Shown in pieces: positions 19,305 through 29,875 of a stretch of 64,000 bases of DNA. The stretch lies in contig CALBDO010000010.1 in NCBI GenBank assembly GCA_937927515.1, positions 1 to 64,000 on the forward strand, in the 5' to 3' direction. The notes below the pieces were generated by a model. That model was not told the origin of the DNA, did not search any database, and saw only the letters and a list, made by a program, of their open reading frames with translations. Position 1 is the stretch's first letter; each line of letters opens with the position of its first letter. Origin of the DNA: Candidatus Kapaibacterium sp. (GTDB lineage: Bacteria; Bacteroidota; Ignavibacteria; Kapaibacteriales; UBA2268). Made by a program: the position numbers and the translations under genes.

Positions 19305-21545
19305 ATGAAAGAACTTTTATTTTCAGAAATTGAAGTAGACGAAAAAATTGCGTACAAATGTGGATTAACTAAAGAAGAGTACCAAAAAATTATAGAATTA
19401 CTTGGTCGCCAACCTACATACACCGAGATTGGAATCTTTGGGGTTATGTGGAGTGAGCATTGTTCATACAAAAACTCCATAAAGATGTTGAAAACCTTGC
19501 CTAGAACTGGACCACATCTTCTTGTTTCAGCGGGAGAGGAAAATGCTGGTGCAGTCGACATCGGTGGTGGCTATGCTATTTGTTTTAAAATTGAAAGTCA
19601 TAATCATCCATCTGCGGTAGAACCATTTCAAGGTGCTGCAACTGGTGTCGGAGGAATTTTACGGGATATTTTCTCAATGGGGGCACGTCCGATAGCTGTA
19701 CTCGATTCATTAAGATTTGGAAATATTAATTTTGACAGAACAAAATATCTTGTCAAAGGTGTTGTATCTGGAATTTCTCATTATGGCAATTGCTTCGGTG
19801 TGCCTACTGTTGGTGGAGAAGTTTACTTCGAAGATTGCTATAATGATAACCCCCTTGTGAATGTAATGGCAGTTGGTATTGTTCGTACAGATAGATTAGC
19901 ATTTGCTAAATCAAAAGGTATAGGAAATCCAGTTTGCATCGTTGGTAGTAGCACAGGACGTGATGGAATACATGGAGCCTCTCTCTTAGCTTCGAGGGAA
20001 TTCACTGAGGACAGCGAGGATATGCGACCAACTGTTCAAGTTGGTGACCCATTCGCAGAGAAATTGCTCCTCGAGGTCACTTTGGAGTTGATAAAATCTG
20101 GAGTTGTTGTCGGGGTACAAGATATGGGTGCTGCTGGGATAAGCTGTTCTACTTCAGAAATGAGTGCTCGTGGTAATGTTGGTATGAGTATTGATTTAGA
20201 CTGCGTCCCATTAAGAGAAAAAAATATGACTCCCTACGAAATAATGCTCTCAGAGTCCCAAGAACGAATGCTTTTTGTTTTCGAAAAAGATAGACTTAAT
20301 GAAGCTAAGGAAATCTGCAACAAATGGGATGTACCAATTTCTCAAATAGGCGAAGTTACAGAGGATGGAGTTCTACACATCTGGAAAGATGGTAAAAAGT
20401 TTGCAGAACTTAAAGCAAATTTTCTTGTTTTGGGTGGAATGGCCCCTCAATACGACAGATTATCTCTGGAGCCAAAATATTTAGAAACTACAAGGAATTT
20501 TGATTTCCGCAAACTACACATCGAAAAAATTAATGTAAAAGATGCTTTTATAAAGATTTTCTCATCACCTAATATTGTGTCTAAAAAATGGGTTTACGAG
20601 CAATATGATTACCAAGTTAGAACAAATACTGTCAGAATTTCTGGCGATGCTGCAGTGTTGAGATTAAAAGAGCTTCCTAATAAGGGGATAGCACTGACAA
20701 CCGATTGCAATTCTCGATATGTTTATCTCAATCCATATCGTGGCGCTGTCATCGCAGTAGCAGAGGCTGTAAGAAATGTTTCCTGTGTTGGGGCAAAACC
20801 TTTGGCTATCACCAATTGTTTGAATTTCGGTAATCCCTACAACCCAGAAGTATATTGGACGTTTAAGCAAGCAGTTATGGGAATGGGAGACGCTTGCAGA
20901 TTTTTCAACACTCCGGTCACGGGGGGAAATGTAAGCTTTCACAACGAATCACAAAATTTTGCAGTCTATCCAACGCCTGTCATAGGGATGTTGGGACTAA
21001 TTGACGATATAAACAGAACTTGTTCTCTTGAATTTAAAAATGAAGGAGACTTAATTTTCTTGATAGGGGAAAGTAAGTTAGAAGATTTGGGCGGTTCAGA
21101 GTTTTTAAAAGTAATGTATAATCTTATCGTTGGAGATGCACCATTAGTTGATTTAGAGCACGAATTAAAGCTAAGCAACTTTCTTCATTTAGCAATTAGC
21201 GAGGGTTTGATAAATTCTGCACATGATTGTAGCGAAGGGGGATTAGCTATATGTTTGGCAGAAAAATGCGTTTACTCGAAAAACCTTGGTGCCTTTATTG
21301 ATTTAAAGCTCGAACCAAAAGCAAATGTACTTTTTAATGAATCCCAAGGTAGGGTTGTAGTGACTGTCTCTTCGGATAAACAATCGAAATTTGAAGAAGC
21401 GATTACACAATTTAATTTACCATATCAGTTAATTGGTAAGGTCCAAAAAGATATTTTCGAGATACGAAACGGATTTATTTTCGAGGTAAGCTATCTGCAA
21501 GATATTTACTTCAACCAATTAGAGAGGTATTTAGAGCAATCATAA
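19305..21545 (+). CDS. purL: Phosphoribosylformylglycinamidine synthase subunit PurL
   Basis: PurL converts FGAR to FGAM using ATP and ammonia in step four of purine synthesis. The 746-residue length is that of the small PurL, which works with separate PurQ and PurS. Visible landmarks are IGIFGVMWSEHCSYKNS, the ATP-site HNHPSAVEPFQGAATGVGG and the second half GGNVSFHNES. The ATG at 19305 (MKELLFSEIE) is chosen over the GTG at 19284 because the family starts near this point. A TATTTTTG box lies at 19277-19284. The 3' end overlaps the convergent lipoprotein gene by 6 bases. No purQ or purS is in the window. Confidence 0.95.
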   Translation: MKELLFSEIEVDEKIAYKCGLTKEEYQKIIELLGRQPTYTEIGIFGVMWSEHCSYKNSIKMLKTLPRTGPHLLVSAGEENAGAVDIGGGYAICFKIESHNHPSAVEPFQGAATGVGGILRDIFSMGARPIAVLDSLRFGNINFDRTKYLVKGVVSGISHYGNCFGVPTVGGEVYFEDCYNDNPLVNVMAVGIVRTDRLAFAKSKGIGNPVCIVGSSTGRDGIHGASLLASREFTEDSEDMRPTVQVGDPFAEKLLLEVTLELIKSGVVVGVQDMGAAGISCSTSEMSARGNVGMSIDLDCVPLREKNMTPYEIMLSESQERMLFVFEKDRLNEAKEICNKWDVPISQIGEVTEDGVLHIWKDGKKFAELKANFLVLGGMAPQYDRLSLEPKYLETTRNFDFRKLHIEKINVKDAFIKIFSSPNIVSKKWVYEQYDYQVRTNTVRISGDAAVLRLKELPNKGIALTTDCNSRYVYLNPYRGAVIAVAEAVRNVSCVGAKPLAITNCLNFGNPYNPEVYWTFKQAVMGMGDACRFFNTPVTGGNVSFHNESQNFAVYPTPVIGMLGLIDDINRTCSLEFKNEGDLIFLIGESKLEDLGGSEFLKVMYNLIVGDAPLVDLEHELKLSNFLHLAISEGLINSAHDCSEGGLAICLAEKCVYSKNLGAFIDLKLEPKANVLFNESQGRVVVTVSSDKQSKFEEAITQFNLPYQLIGKVQKDIFEIRNGFIFEVSYLQDIYFNQLERYLEQS

Positions 21546-22457
21546 TTGCTGAATCATTCGTTTTGCTCTTGGAGCAAATTCACTAAAAGGGTAATCTTCT
21601 ATAAATCTTTGATATTCTTTTTTGGCTTCTTTCAATTTTCCTTGCTTTGTGTAGCATTCTGCTATCATTATTTGTGCCTCTATTCTTTTCGGTGAGTTAG
21701 AAAAAGCCAAAACTCGTTGAAAATTCTCCAACGCTTTGGAGAATTCCTTCTTGTAAAAGAGTGCTTCTCCTTTCCAATAATATAATGCGCTTATGGTTAA
21801 GATATCATTCTCCTCGGAAAGATATTTCTCCGTCAAATTTATCGCCTCGTCGTATCTTTTTGCTTTTATTAAGGAAACTACCTCTTCGATATTTTTTTTG
21901 CCTTTAACATTAATTTCAGATTCATTTACTTTAGAAATTTCTAATGAAATTTTATTATTGTCTTTTTTTGATACGTCGGTGGATTGTCTCGAAACATTAC
22001 TATTCTTATTTTGCTTCTTCTTTTGTGTATCATAGGAGAAATTTGTTTTGGTTTTATTGGCTTTAGGACTGTCTTTAAATTCAGTTTCTTTTTTATTGTT
22101 CATCAATTCAAGCAAATGATTGATTTCTAATCGGAGCATATAAATCTCTTCTTCAAGCTTTTGCATTTTAAATTTAGTGAATTCGAGGTCTTCACAAGAA
22201 ACAATTGCATAATTAGGATTGCCAGCAATAGCCTTTTCGCTTGGTAGTTGCTGCTTGGTTAGCTGAATTTGCTCTAATGTGTCGATATGGTATCCTTTTG
22301 CGATGATTTCTGTTTTTACATCAAGGGGTGGCGTTTTCTTTTGTGGTAGTCTTGAAATATTGTAACTTCCTTTCCTAACGTTTTGCATTGGTAGGCAGGA
22401 GAATAAGACCAATGCAGTGAATAAAATCAAACACTTGGTGAATATTATACTTTTCAT
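21540..22457 (-). CDS. TPR-containing lipoprotein, CpoB/YbgF-like
   Basis: A 305-residue envelope protein. The ATG at 22457 gives a lipoprotein signal with lipobox LFSC. The middle has a short coiled coil (about residues 95-125, FTKFKMQKLEEEIYMLRLEI) and a Lys/Asn/Ser-rich linker. The C-terminal 120 residues form TPR units (ALYYWKGEALFYKKEFSKAL, IMIAECYTKQGKLKEAKKEY). This coiled coil plus TPR layout is that of YbgF/CpoB proteins that link peptidoglycan synthesis and the outer membrane, but similarity is at the architecture level only. It is transcribed alone, convergent with purL. Confidence 0.7.
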   Translation of the reverse strand: MKSIIFTKCLILFTALVLFSCLPMQNVRKGSYNISRLPQKKTPPLDVKTEIIAKGYHIDTLEQIQLTKQQLPSEKAIAGNPNYAIVSCEDLEFTKFKMQKLEEEIYMLRLEINHLLELMNNKKETEFKDSPKANKTKTNFSYDTQKKKQNKNSNVSRQSTDVSKKDNNKISLEISKVNESEINVKGKKNIEEVVSLIKAKRYDEAINLTEKYLSEENDILTISALYYWKGEALFYKKEFSKALENFQRVLAFSNSPKRIEAQIMIAECYTKQGKLKEAKKEYQRFIEDYPFSEFAPRAKRMIQQL

Positions 22458-22608
22458 ATAAACCAAAAATTCTACTCTTGATTTCATAATCTTATACCAC
22501 TAAGTAAATTATGAGAAATATTTAAAATTTATCCTATCTTTAAAATGTCATAATTCTCAATCATTATGCCAGTAAAAATTTATTTAAGTAATTTTGAATT
22601 TTTTAACT

Positions 22609-23724
22609 ATGAATATTTTAATTATTAATTGGCAAGACATAAAGAACAGATTTGCTGGAGGTGCCGAAGTTCATCTTTTTGAAATCTTTAAAAGAATTTC
22701 ACAAAAAGGACATAAAATTACATTACTGTGTTCCAAATCCCCAGAGCTGATTTCTAATGAAATTGTGGATGGTATAAATGTTATAAGAATCGGAAATCGA
22801 GCTATGTTCAATTGGATTGTTCCTTATTACTATCTACGATATTTAAAAAAGGAAGATTACGACGTTGTAATAGATGACATAAACAAAATTCCTTTCTTTA
22901 CCCCCTTATACGTGAAAAAGCCAATATTATGTATCTCGCATCATTTTTTTGGAAAAACTATATTTAAGCAAGTTAATCCAATTCTGGGGGCGTATGTATA
23001 TTTTTCCGAAAAATTGATGGATTGCTTTTACAAAAAACAAAAATTTGCTGTTGTTTCCGAAAGCACTCTCCAGGAGTTTATAGATAGAGGTTACAATAAG
23101 GATAATTTTACTGTCATATACAACGCATTAGACGACAGTAAATTTCCTTTTAAAGTATTACAAAAAAATACAAGACCAACTATTACATATTTTGGCAGGT
23201 TAAAAAAATATAAAAGCATAGAACACTTACTTTATGCATTTCCAAAGGTTAAAGCAAAAATACCAAATGCACAAATTTTCATAATAGGAAGAGGCGACTA
23301 TGAAACAAAGCTCAAGTCAATTTCAGAAAAATTGGGTATTGCAAAAGATGTGGTTTTTTGGGGTTTTGTCGATGAACAAAAAAAAATTGAATTGCTTGCT
23401 CAATCGCACTGTGTTGTAAATACTTCTATTAAGGAGGGTTGGGGAATAACCAATGTTGAGAGTAACGCTTGTGGAACGCTTGTGATTTCCGCAAACGTAC
23501 CTGGTTTGAGAGATTCCGTAAAAGAAGGTGTTTCGGGTTTGCTATATGAATATGGAAATATCGAGGAACTTGCGAATAAAATAGTTAAGGTATTAACCGA
23601 TGAAACGTTATTCCAACAATTATCATCGGGTTCAATTCAATGGGCAAAGAATTTTTCATGGGATATTTCAGCTGAAAAAATGTTGGACTTGATTTATAGT
23701 TTGGCAAACAATTCCCAGCTGTAA
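22609..23724 (+). CDS. Glycosyltransferase family 4
   Basis: A 371-residue GT-B fold enzyme. The N-terminal half begins MNILIINWQDIKNRFAGGAE, with the glycine-rich acceptor-side loop. The C-terminal half has ITYFGRLKKYKSIEHLL and the donor-site E-x7-E pattern in KEGWGITNVESNACGT. Such retaining enzymes add sugars from nucleotide donors to polysaccharide or lipid acceptors in the cytoplasm. The acceptor is unknown. The ATG at 22609 is preferred to a TTG 15 bases upstream; that TTG is part of a TAATTTTG promoter-like box (22589-22596). It stands alone, upstream of gyrA. Confidence 0.85.
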   Translation: MNILIINWQDIKNRFAGGAEVHLFEIFKRISQKGHKITLLCSKSPELISNEIVDGINVIRIGNRAMFNWIVPYYYLRYLKKEDYDVVIDDINKIPFFTPLYVKKPILCISHHFFGKTIFKQVNPILGAYVYFSEKLMDCFYKKQKFAVVSESTLQEFIDRGYNKDNFTVIYNALDDSKFPFKVLQKNTRPTITYFGRLKKYKSIEHLLYAFPKVKAKIPNAQIFIIGRGDYETKLKSISEKLGIAKDVVFWGFVDEQKKIELLAQSHCVVNTSIKEGWGITNVESNACGTLVISANVPGLRDSVKEGVSGLLYEYGNIEELANKIVKVLTDETLFQQLSSGSIQWAKNFSWDISAEKMLDLIYSLANNSQL

Positions 23725-23810
23725 TGAGTATTCCGTTAATTAATATTAAATTAATTTAAACATAAAATTTTCTCAATATTGGGTCGAGATGAGATTTGGA
23801 AATTATTCTT

Positions 23811-23842
23811 TTCGTCTGAATAAAGAAAGTTTGTTAATTTTG
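23811..23842 (+). promoter_or_regulatory. Candidate gyrA promoter
   Basis: TTCG (23811-23814) is followed after 20 bases by TAATTTTG (23835-23842), close to the Bacteroidota consensus TTTG-N19-21-TAnnTTTG. The gyrA start lies 17 bases downstream. Confidence 0.4.
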
Positions 23843-23858
23843 ATATTAAAAAAATATC

Positions 23859-26348
23859 ATGGAAGAAATATTTAAAGACAAAATAATTGAGACAATCTTT
23901 GAGGACGAGATTAAAACATCGTACCTGGATTATTCAATGTCTGTAATTGTTTCCAGAGCACTTCCAGACGCAAGAGATGGATTAAAGCCAGTCCATCGCC
24001 GTATCCTTTTTGCAATGAATGAATTAGGACTATTTCCTAATAGACCTTATAGAAAGTCTGCACGCATCGTTGGCGAAGTGCTTGGTAAATACCATCCACA
24101 TGGTGACTCAGCTGTCTACGATTCGATGGTCAGAATGGCTCAACCTTGGTCGATGCGCTATCCTTTAATAGATGGTCAAGGTAATTTTGGTTCTATCGAC
24201 GGTGACTCTCCAGCTGCGATGCGCTACACAGAGGCTCGGCTTTCCTGGATTGCCATGGAAACCCTTAGAGACATCGATAAAGATACCGTCGATTTCAGAC
24301 CAAATTTCGACGACTCTTTGAAAGAGCCCACAGTGCTTCCTACTGTTTTTCCAACTCTTTTGGTGAATGGTTCGAGTGGAATCGCTGTTGGTATGGCAAC
24401 CAATATTCCTCCACATAATCTCGGTGAGATTGTGGATGGTTTAATTGCACTTATTAATAACCCCCATATTACAGTAGAGGAATTATTGAAATACGTCCCA
24501 GCTCCAGATTTTCCCACCGGAGGAATTATTTATGGTTACGATGGAGTTAAAGAAGCATATTTAACAGGAAAAGGTAAAATAATCATACGCTCGAAAGCAT
24601 TTATAGATAAGAATACAATCATTATTAAGGAAATTCCTTTTCAGGTAAGTAAATCTTTACTAATCGAAAGAATAGCAGAATTAGTGAAAAACAAAACAAT
24701 CGATGATATAACAGACATTAGGGATGAAAGCGACAGAGATGGTATTAGAATTGTCATAGAATTAAAACGAGAATCAAATCCCGATGTAGTTTTGAACAAC
24801 CTGTTTAAACATAGCCAGTTACAAGTAACCTATGGTACGATTATGCTTGCCTTGGTCGATGGTCGACCAAAGATTCTGAACCTTCTAGAATTAATGAAAA
24901 TATTTATTGAGCACAGAAATCAAATAATAGTAAGAAGAACAAAATTTGAACTTGATGCTGCTGAGAAAAGATTACATATATTAGAAGGATTTCTTATAGC
25001 ATTAGATAATTTAGACGAGATTATTCACTTAATAAAAACCTCGCCAGACCCAAAATCGGCAAACGATAGATTACAAATTCGATTTGGATTAACAGAAGTC
25101 CAAGCAAAAGCAATATTGGACATGAGGTTGCAGCGTTTGACTAATCTCGAACAAACGAAAATAAAACAGGAATATCAAGAAGTTAGTAAAAAAATTGAGG
25201 AGTTAAAAGCCATCCTTGATAGTAAAGAAATTCAACTCAATATAATTGCTGACGAATTAACTGAATTAAAACACAAATACAACGACAAGAGAAGGACACA
25301 AATTATTTACGATGCCAAAGACCTCTCGATTGAAGATATCATTGCCAATGAAGAAGTTATTGTAACACTATCTCACAATGGTTATATTAAACGCATGCCA
25401 ATTAATATGTACCGTAGACAAGGAAAGGGTGGTAGGGGAGTTACAGGAGTTAAAACCAGCGAAGATGACTTTATTGAATATGTTTTCAAAGCACAAACCC
25501 ACCACGACTTACTTTTCTTCACCGATAAAGGAAAATGCTACAAGGTCAAAGTCTACGATATACCAGAGGGTTCTCGACAGTCCAAAGGGCGCTCATTGTC
25601 GAACATAATTTCAAAGGAAGAGGGAGAGAAAGTAACCGCGTTTCTTCCGGTCGAGACCTTTGATGATAAGAAATACTTGGTTATGATTACAAAGTATGGA
25701 ATCATAAAGAAAACAGACCTAATGCAGTTTGCAAATGTTAGAAGCAATGGGATTATTGCAATAAACCTCTCAGAAAATGACAAACTCGTCGTCGTTAGAT
25801 TAACCGATGGAAATTCTGAAATTCTCATTGGAACCAAAAATGGTCTTGCCTGTCGTTTCAAAGAAGACGAAGTAAGAAGCATGGGTAGAATTGCAGGTGG
25901 AATTCGCGGAATTTCACTGAAAGATGATGATGAAGTTGTTTCTATGATTGTTACTAACGAACCAGAAAATACTCAAGTTTTGATTGTTGGTGAAAACGGT
26001 TATGGTAAAAGAACATTACTAACAGACTTTAGGCTAACACATCGAGGCGCGCAGGGCGTAATTTCTATGAAGATTACCCCGAAAACTGGTAAAGTAATTG
26101 GTATCGTCAAAGTTACAGACAATGATGATTTATTTGTTGTGACTTCAAAAGGAATAATTATCCGACAACCAATAAGCAATATAAGCCTTTTGGGACGACA
26201 TACTCAGGGAGTAAAATTAATTCGGTTGGAGCAGGGTGACACGATTGCCGACATCACAGCAGTACCAATGGACACTGAAGAAAACGAAATTTCAGAAGAA
26301 AATGAAAATGATAAAACATTTTTCGAAAATAACTTTCAAGATAATTAA
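23859..26348 (+). CDS. gyrA: DNA gyrase subunit A
   Basis: GyrA is the breakage-reunion subunit that, with GyrB, introduces negative supercoils. The 829-residue protein has the catalytic Tyr at 123 ([11 protein letters not shown]). It also has the quinolone-pocket helix [12 protein letters not shown] with Ser and the usual acidic residue replaced by Tyr-Asp order around 84-88. The C-terminal six-bladed pinwheel is present, and its GyrA box reads QGKGGRG near residue 520, a conservative variant that marks the protein as GyrA rather than ParC. The extreme C-terminus is strongly acidic ([12 protein letters not shown]), as in many gyrases. pyrC follows after 2 bases. Confidence 0.95.
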   Translation: MEEIFKDKIIETIFEDEIKTSYLDYSMSVIVSRALPDARDGLKPVHRRILFAMNELGLFPNRPYRKSARIVGEVLGKYHPHGDSAVYDSMVRMAQPWSMRYPLIDGQGNFGSIDGDSPAAMRYTEARLSWIAMETLRDIDKDTVDFRPNFDDSLKEPTVLPTVFPTLLVNGSSGIAVGMATNIPPHNLGEIVDGLIALINNPHITVEELLKYVPAPDFPTGGIIYGYDGVKEAYLTGKGKIIIRSKAFIDKNTIIIKEIPFQVSKSLLIERIAELVKNKTIDDITDIRDESDRDGIRIVIELKRESNPDVVLNNLFKHSQLQVTYGTIMLALVDGRPKILNLLELMKIFIEHRNQIIVRRTKFELDAAEKRLHILEGFLIALDNLDEIIHLIKTSPDPKSANDRLQIRFGLTEVQAKAILDMRLQRLTNLEQTKIKQEYQEVSKKIEELKAILDSKEIQLNIIADELTELKHKYNDKRRTQIIYDAKDLSIEDIIANEEVIVTLSHNGYIKRMPINMYRRQGKGGRGVTGVKTSEDDFIEYVFKAQTHHDLLFFTDKGKCYKVKVYDIPEGSRQSKGRSLSNIISKEEGEKVTAFLPVETFDDKKYLVMITKYGIIKKTDLMQFANVRSNGIIAINLSENDKLVVVRLTDGNSEILIGTKNGLACRFKEDEVRSMGRIAGGIRGISLKDDDEVVSMIVTNEPENTQVLIVGENGYGKRTLLTDFRLTHRGAQGVISMKITPKTGKVIGIVKVTDNDDLFVVTSKGIIIRQPISNISLLGRHTQGVKLIRLEQGDTIADITAVPMDTEENEISEENENDKTFFENNFQDN

Positions 26349-26350
26349 CA

Positions 26351-27637
26351 ATGGATATTTATTTAAAGAATATTAGGGTTGTCAACCCTTTACAAAATTT
26401 GGATGGGATTTTCAATATCTTAATATCAAATGGTATTATTTCATACTTTGGAACTGTACCATCGGATAGTATTCCACCAGAGACAAAAATTATTGAAGGT
26501 GAAAATCTGATTTGTGTCCCCGGGCTTTTTGATATTCATGTACATTTTCGGGACCCCGGACAAACTCACAAGGAGGATATTTATTCTGGGATTAAAGCAG
26601 CAGCAAATGGTGGCTTCACTGGCGTTTTGGTTATGCCTAATACCTCACCACCAATAGATAACACACAAATTGTGGAGTACATAAAATCAAAATCCGAGGG
26701 GCAAATCGTAGATGTTTTTATCTCTGCTGCAATAACTAAAGGCCTCGAAGGCAAACAAATCACCTCAATGAATACTCTTGCAAAAGGTGGAGTAGTTATG
26801 TTCACCGACGATGGATACTCAATTGTAAATTCGGAAGTTATGCGACGTGCCTTCGATTACTCTGCTCCCTTTGATTACTTGATTTCTCAACATTGTGAAG
26901 ACCATAACCTAACACAGGGTTTCTCTGCAAATGATGGCGAAGTAGCAACTAAACTTGGATTGAAAGGATATCCGAAAGTAGCCGAAGAAATAATCCTCTC
27001 TCGAGATGTGTTATTAGCAGAATATTGCAATAACAGAAGGTATCATGCCCAGCACATATCTACAAAGAACTCAGTTGAAATTATAAGGCGAGCCAAAGAA
27101 AAAGGATTGAGAGTTAGTTGCGAAGTTACACCACATCATTTCTCCTTGGATGAAACATATCTCGAAACATTTGATACAAATTACAAAATGAACCCACCAT
27201 TGAGAAGCAAGGACGATGTCGAAGGACTTATATCTGGATTGAAGGATGGAACAATCGATTGTATTGCATCGGACCATGCGCCTCATTCTGCATTCGAAAA
27301 AGAAGTTGAATTCGAAAAAGCAGCAAATGGTGTAATCGGTCTTGAAACTTCTCTTGGGGTAACTTTAACATATCTTTACCACAAAGGTCATCTTACTTTG
27401 AACCAAATAATTGAGAAGATGAGCATTAACCCAAGAAAAATTCTTGGCTTAGACCCAATAGTATTTAAAACAGGCAAATCAGCGAATATGACAATTTTTT
27501 CCTTGGACGAAGAATGGATTGTTGACAAGCAATTTTTTAAAAGTAAATCTAAAAATACACCATTCGACGGATTTAAACTCAAAGGAAAACCCAAATATAT
27601 AATCAACAAAGGTATGTTGTTTACTTCAAATCTATAG
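26351..27637 (+). CDS. pyrC: Dihydroorotase
   Basis: PyrC closes carbamoyl-aspartate to dihydroorotate in pyrimidine synthesis. The 428-residue protein is a class I enzyme of the amidohydrolase superfamily. The metal-binding motif is FDIHVHFRDPGQ near residue 58, with further His ligands in SQHCEDH and YHAQHIST and the catalytic Asp in IASDHAPHS near 305. The start lies 2 bases after the gyrA stop, so the genes are co-transcribed, and a small unknown gene follows after 4 bases. The pairing with gyrA is unusual functionally and may just be a local operon. Confidence 0.93.
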   Translation: MDIYLKNIRVVNPLQNLDGIFNILISNGIISYFGTVPSDSIPPETKIIEGENLICVPGLFDIHVHFRDPGQTHKEDIYSGIKAAANGGFTGVLVMPNTSPPIDNTQIVEYIKSKSEGQIVDVFISAAITKGLEGKQITSMNTLAKGGVVMFTDDGYSIVNSEVMRRAFDYSAPFDYLISQHCEDHNLTQGFSANDGEVATKLGLKGYPKVAEEIILSRDVLLAEYCNNRRYHAQHISTKNSVEIIRRAKEKGLRVSCEVTPHHFSLDETYLETFDTNYKMNPPLRSKDDVEGLISGLKDGTIDCIASDHAPHSAFEKEVEFEKAANGVIGLETSLGVTLTYLYHKGHLTLNQIIEKMSINPRKILGLDPIVFKTGKSANMTIFSLDEEWIVDKQFFKSKSKNTPFDGFKLKGKPKYIINKGMLFTSNL

Positions 27638-27641
27638 ACTA

Positions 27642-27866
27642 ATGGAAGAAAGTCGAAACTATAGAATAATAAAACTACTGGAAAAAGAGGTGAACGATGA
27701 TGATATACTATTTAAAAGAAATAAGTATCAAGAAGAGTTGTTGCATCGAAAACAAATTCGCCAGGAAATTCGTGACAGGATTAAACTTAGTATAGATTCG
27801 AATGACCCTGCATTTTGGAAAACACTAAGGGCACTACTTGGTAGTTCTGAGAATGAACCCTTTTGA
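27642..27866 (+). CDS. Small hypothetical protein
   Basis: A 74-residue highly charged, helical protein with no domain that I recognise. It begins 4 bases after pyrC on the same strand, and its codon use is like the neighbours, which supports it being a real gene. The C-terminal stretch SNDPAFWKTLRALLGSSENE looks like a short interaction motif after a charged helix. No function is proposed. Confidence 0.6.
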   Translation: MEESRNYRIIKLLEKEVNDDDILFKRNKYQEELLHRKQIRQEIRDRIKLSIDSNDPAFWKTLRALLGSSENEPF

Positions 27867-27974
27867 TTGAATAATCCAATGAAATATAATCCATATTATG
27901 TAAACTAAAGTATTAAACAATTTGCATATTTAACATATGATTGTTAAATTAGAATTTTGAACCAAGGGTTTAAT

Positions 27975-28526
27975 ATGAAAAGAAATCTACTGCATAACAT
28001 CGAGTACTTTTCCATTTCTTTAATTTTAATTGGTATAATTTCGCGCTTTATCCCGCACCCACCAAACTTTACCCCCATCATATCCATATCATTATTGGCT
28101 GGATATTCGTTCAAAAATAAGTTGAAATCATTCTTAATACCTCTAATTTCTATGTTTATTTCGGATTTGTTGTTAGGTTTACATTCAACAATATGGGCGG
28201 TTTATCTATCTTTTGTAATTGTTGTTTTCTTGGGATTCCTTTTAAGAAATAATTTCACTTACATAAAACTTTTTGGAATTGTCTCTGTCTCTTCATTTTT
28301 ATTTTACCTGATTACCAATTTTGCTGTTTGGGCCACTTCAGGGATGTATCCCCATACTCTGGCTGGCCTTCTGCAGTGCTATATCTTTGGTTTACCATTT
28401 TATAAACCTTCACCAATTGAGATGTTTGGATTAGCTTATCTTGGAGATTTAATTTATTCTTTTACTTTATTCTTTGTATATGAGTTTGCTGCGAAGAGAA
28501 TTTACGCACCTAATAATAATATTTGA
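27975..28526 (+). CDS. DUF6580 family membrane protein
   Basis: A 183-residue integral membrane protein with about five to six hydrophobic segments. It matches the DUF6580 pattern: RFIPHPPNFTPIISISLLAG at the N-terminus, a central FISDLLLGLH and a later NFAVWATSGMYPHTLAGLLQ. The family looks like the substrate-binding (S) components of vitamin transporters, but no substrate has been shown, so the transport role is inference. The ATG at 27975 with AAGGG upstream is preferred to a TTG at 27957. No riboswitch is visible in the 108-base gap upstream. Confidence 0.75.
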   Translation: MKRNLLHNIEYFSISLILIGIISRFIPHPPNFTPIISISLLAGYSFKNKLKSFLIPLISMFISDLLLGLHSTIWAVYLSFVIVVFLGFLLRNNFTYIKLFGIVSVSSFLFYLITNFAVWATSGMYPHTLAGLLQCYIFGLPFYKPSPIEMFGLAYLGDLIYSFTLFFVYEFAAKRIYAPNNNI

Positions 28527-28577
28527 ATTTTTTATTAATGCTGAATCTAATCGAGTATTTAAATCAAAGAAGTAACT

Positions 28578-29075
28578 CTATTCGTTTTCAAGGTCATCAG
28601 TAAGGTCCATTGCTCTTTTACCGCCAGCAATGCTAACTATTATATCGTCGTAGTGGTCACAAATAGTTGCCACGGTTGTAAGAATGAGTTTTAACGATTG
28701 TGGATTTAGTGAACTTCCAAGTATTGTATGTGAGAAAGAAATTGTGTTGTCGAAAATCAGTCCAAAGGCACCGAAATGCAACTCTGCATTCTTCCTAAGC
28801 AAGAAATGCATTAATTCTTGTGTTATATTTGCACCAGTAACCACGTTGGAGTAAAATTCAACGCAAGCCTCTGTTTTTGTATATGGTCGAACCATAATCA
28901 TTATTTGAGAGGAACCTTTTTGTATAGTAAAACTTGCATTGTCAAATTTTAGATGCTCTGGAAAATATTCATCAAGCAAGGTACTTAATTGAAGTGAAAC
29001 AGCATCTAAAATTTCTTTTGGTGTTTGAACAGTACTATCTTTTTCATTTGCTATCAAAATGTCTTTCTCTTCCAT
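28578..29075 (-). CDS. YbjN-like peptide-binding chaperone-fold protein
   Basis: A 165-residue cytoplasmic protein with the YbjN/type III secretion chaperone-like fold. The pattern of a helix, a beta-sheet (FTIQKGSSQIMIMVRPY, ACVEFYSNVVTG), the helix ELMHFLLRKNAELHFGAFGL and a further strand pair is visible. Such proteins bind peptides or partner proteins; the ligand here is unknown. GGGGAGAG stands before the ATG. It follows pspA by 11 bases on the same strand, so the two are likely co-expressed, which suggests a role in an envelope-stress response. Confidence 0.65.
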   Translation of the reverse strand: MEEKDILIANEKDSTVQTPKEILDAVSLQLSTLLDEYFPEHLKFDNASFTIQKGSSQIMIMVRPYTKTEACVEFYSNVVTGANITQELMHFLLRKNAELHFGAFGLIFDNTISFSHTILGSSLNPQSLKLILTTVATICDHYDDIIVSIAGGKRAMDLTDDLENE

Positions 29076-29086
29076 TGAACTCTCCC

Positions 29087-29782
29087 CTATTGTTGATTTT
29101 CATTGTGAGAAACTTCTGGCAATAAGCCCATTTTAGATTTCAGTTCCAAGAGCTGCTTTTCAACATCAGTTGAAGAAGTAAGTTTTTTAAATTCATCATC
29201 GAGCGAAGAACTCTCGGAACTTAACTGTTCAAAAGCACTTGCTTCTGCCTCTATCTTTTCTATTTTTTCTTCGTACTTATCGAACTTGCTAAAGGCATCG
29301 GAGCCAACCCCGCTTAAACTTTGTGCGATTTGCTTCTGAGCTTTTGCTGCTTGCGAACGAGCAATGAGAACCCCTTGCCGTGCTCTTGCTTCTTCGAGCT
29401 TTGTCTTGAGGCTGTTCAATTGAGTTCGCAACTTATTAGTAGTTTCTTTTGCTTGAATATAGATGGGTTGTAAATCTTGAATATTTTTGTCGGCTATAAC
29501 CTTCCTTTCGAGTGCAGCTTTAGCCAGGTCTTCTCTACCAGCTTGCAAAGCTTGCCTTGCTTTAAATTCCCATTCCTCGGAGTCCTTTTTTGCTTTTTCA
29601 AGTTTCCTTTCAAGAGACTTTTCATTTGCGATGGCATTTGCTACTGCTAGAGTAGCTTTGTTTACGCTCTCCTCCATTTCGAGGACCATCTGTTTTAACA
29701 TTTTTTCAGGGTCCTCGGCCTTGTCCAATGCATCATTTACATTGGCTTTGAAAATGTCTGCTATTCGACTGAATATTCCCAT
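29087..29782 (-). CDS. pspA: PspA/IM30 family membrane-stress protein
   Basis: PspA/IM30 proteins form ESCRT-III-like polymers on damaged inner membranes. The 231-residue protein begins with the amphipathic helix MGIFSRIADIFKANVNDALD and then long coiled-coil helices rich in Glu, Lys and Ala (about residues 25-220), with the family motif AEDPEKMLKQMVLEMEE. The ATG at 29782 is chosen because AAGGTGG stands upstream and this is where family members begin; a GTG 9 bases earlier is rejected. The C-terminal tail ends in a short unstructured stretch. The next gene encodes a YbjN-like protein. Confidence 0.88.
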   Translation of the reverse strand: MGIFSRIADIFKANVNDALDKAEDPEKMLKQMVLEMEESVNKATLAVANAIANEKSLERKLEKAKKDSEEWEFKARQALQAGREDLAKAALERKVIADKNIQDLQPIYIQAKETTNKLRTQLNSLKTKLEEARARQGVLIARSQAAKAQKQIAQSLSGVGSDAFSKFDKYEEKIEKIEAEASAFEQLSSESSSLDDEFKKLTSSTDVEKQLLELKSKMGLLPEVSHNENQQ

Positions 29783-29875
29783 ATAACCCACCTTTTCAAA
29801 ACAAAGAAAAACAGTATTCGTTTCTTTAATTACAAAATTAAAAATTATTATTTTAGAAAAAAATTTTTTAGCAAT

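Noticed and set aside
27867-27974. Riboswitch upstream of the DUF6580 membrane protein
   Set aside because: The gap is short and AT-rich with no conserved riboswitch core that I can recognise.
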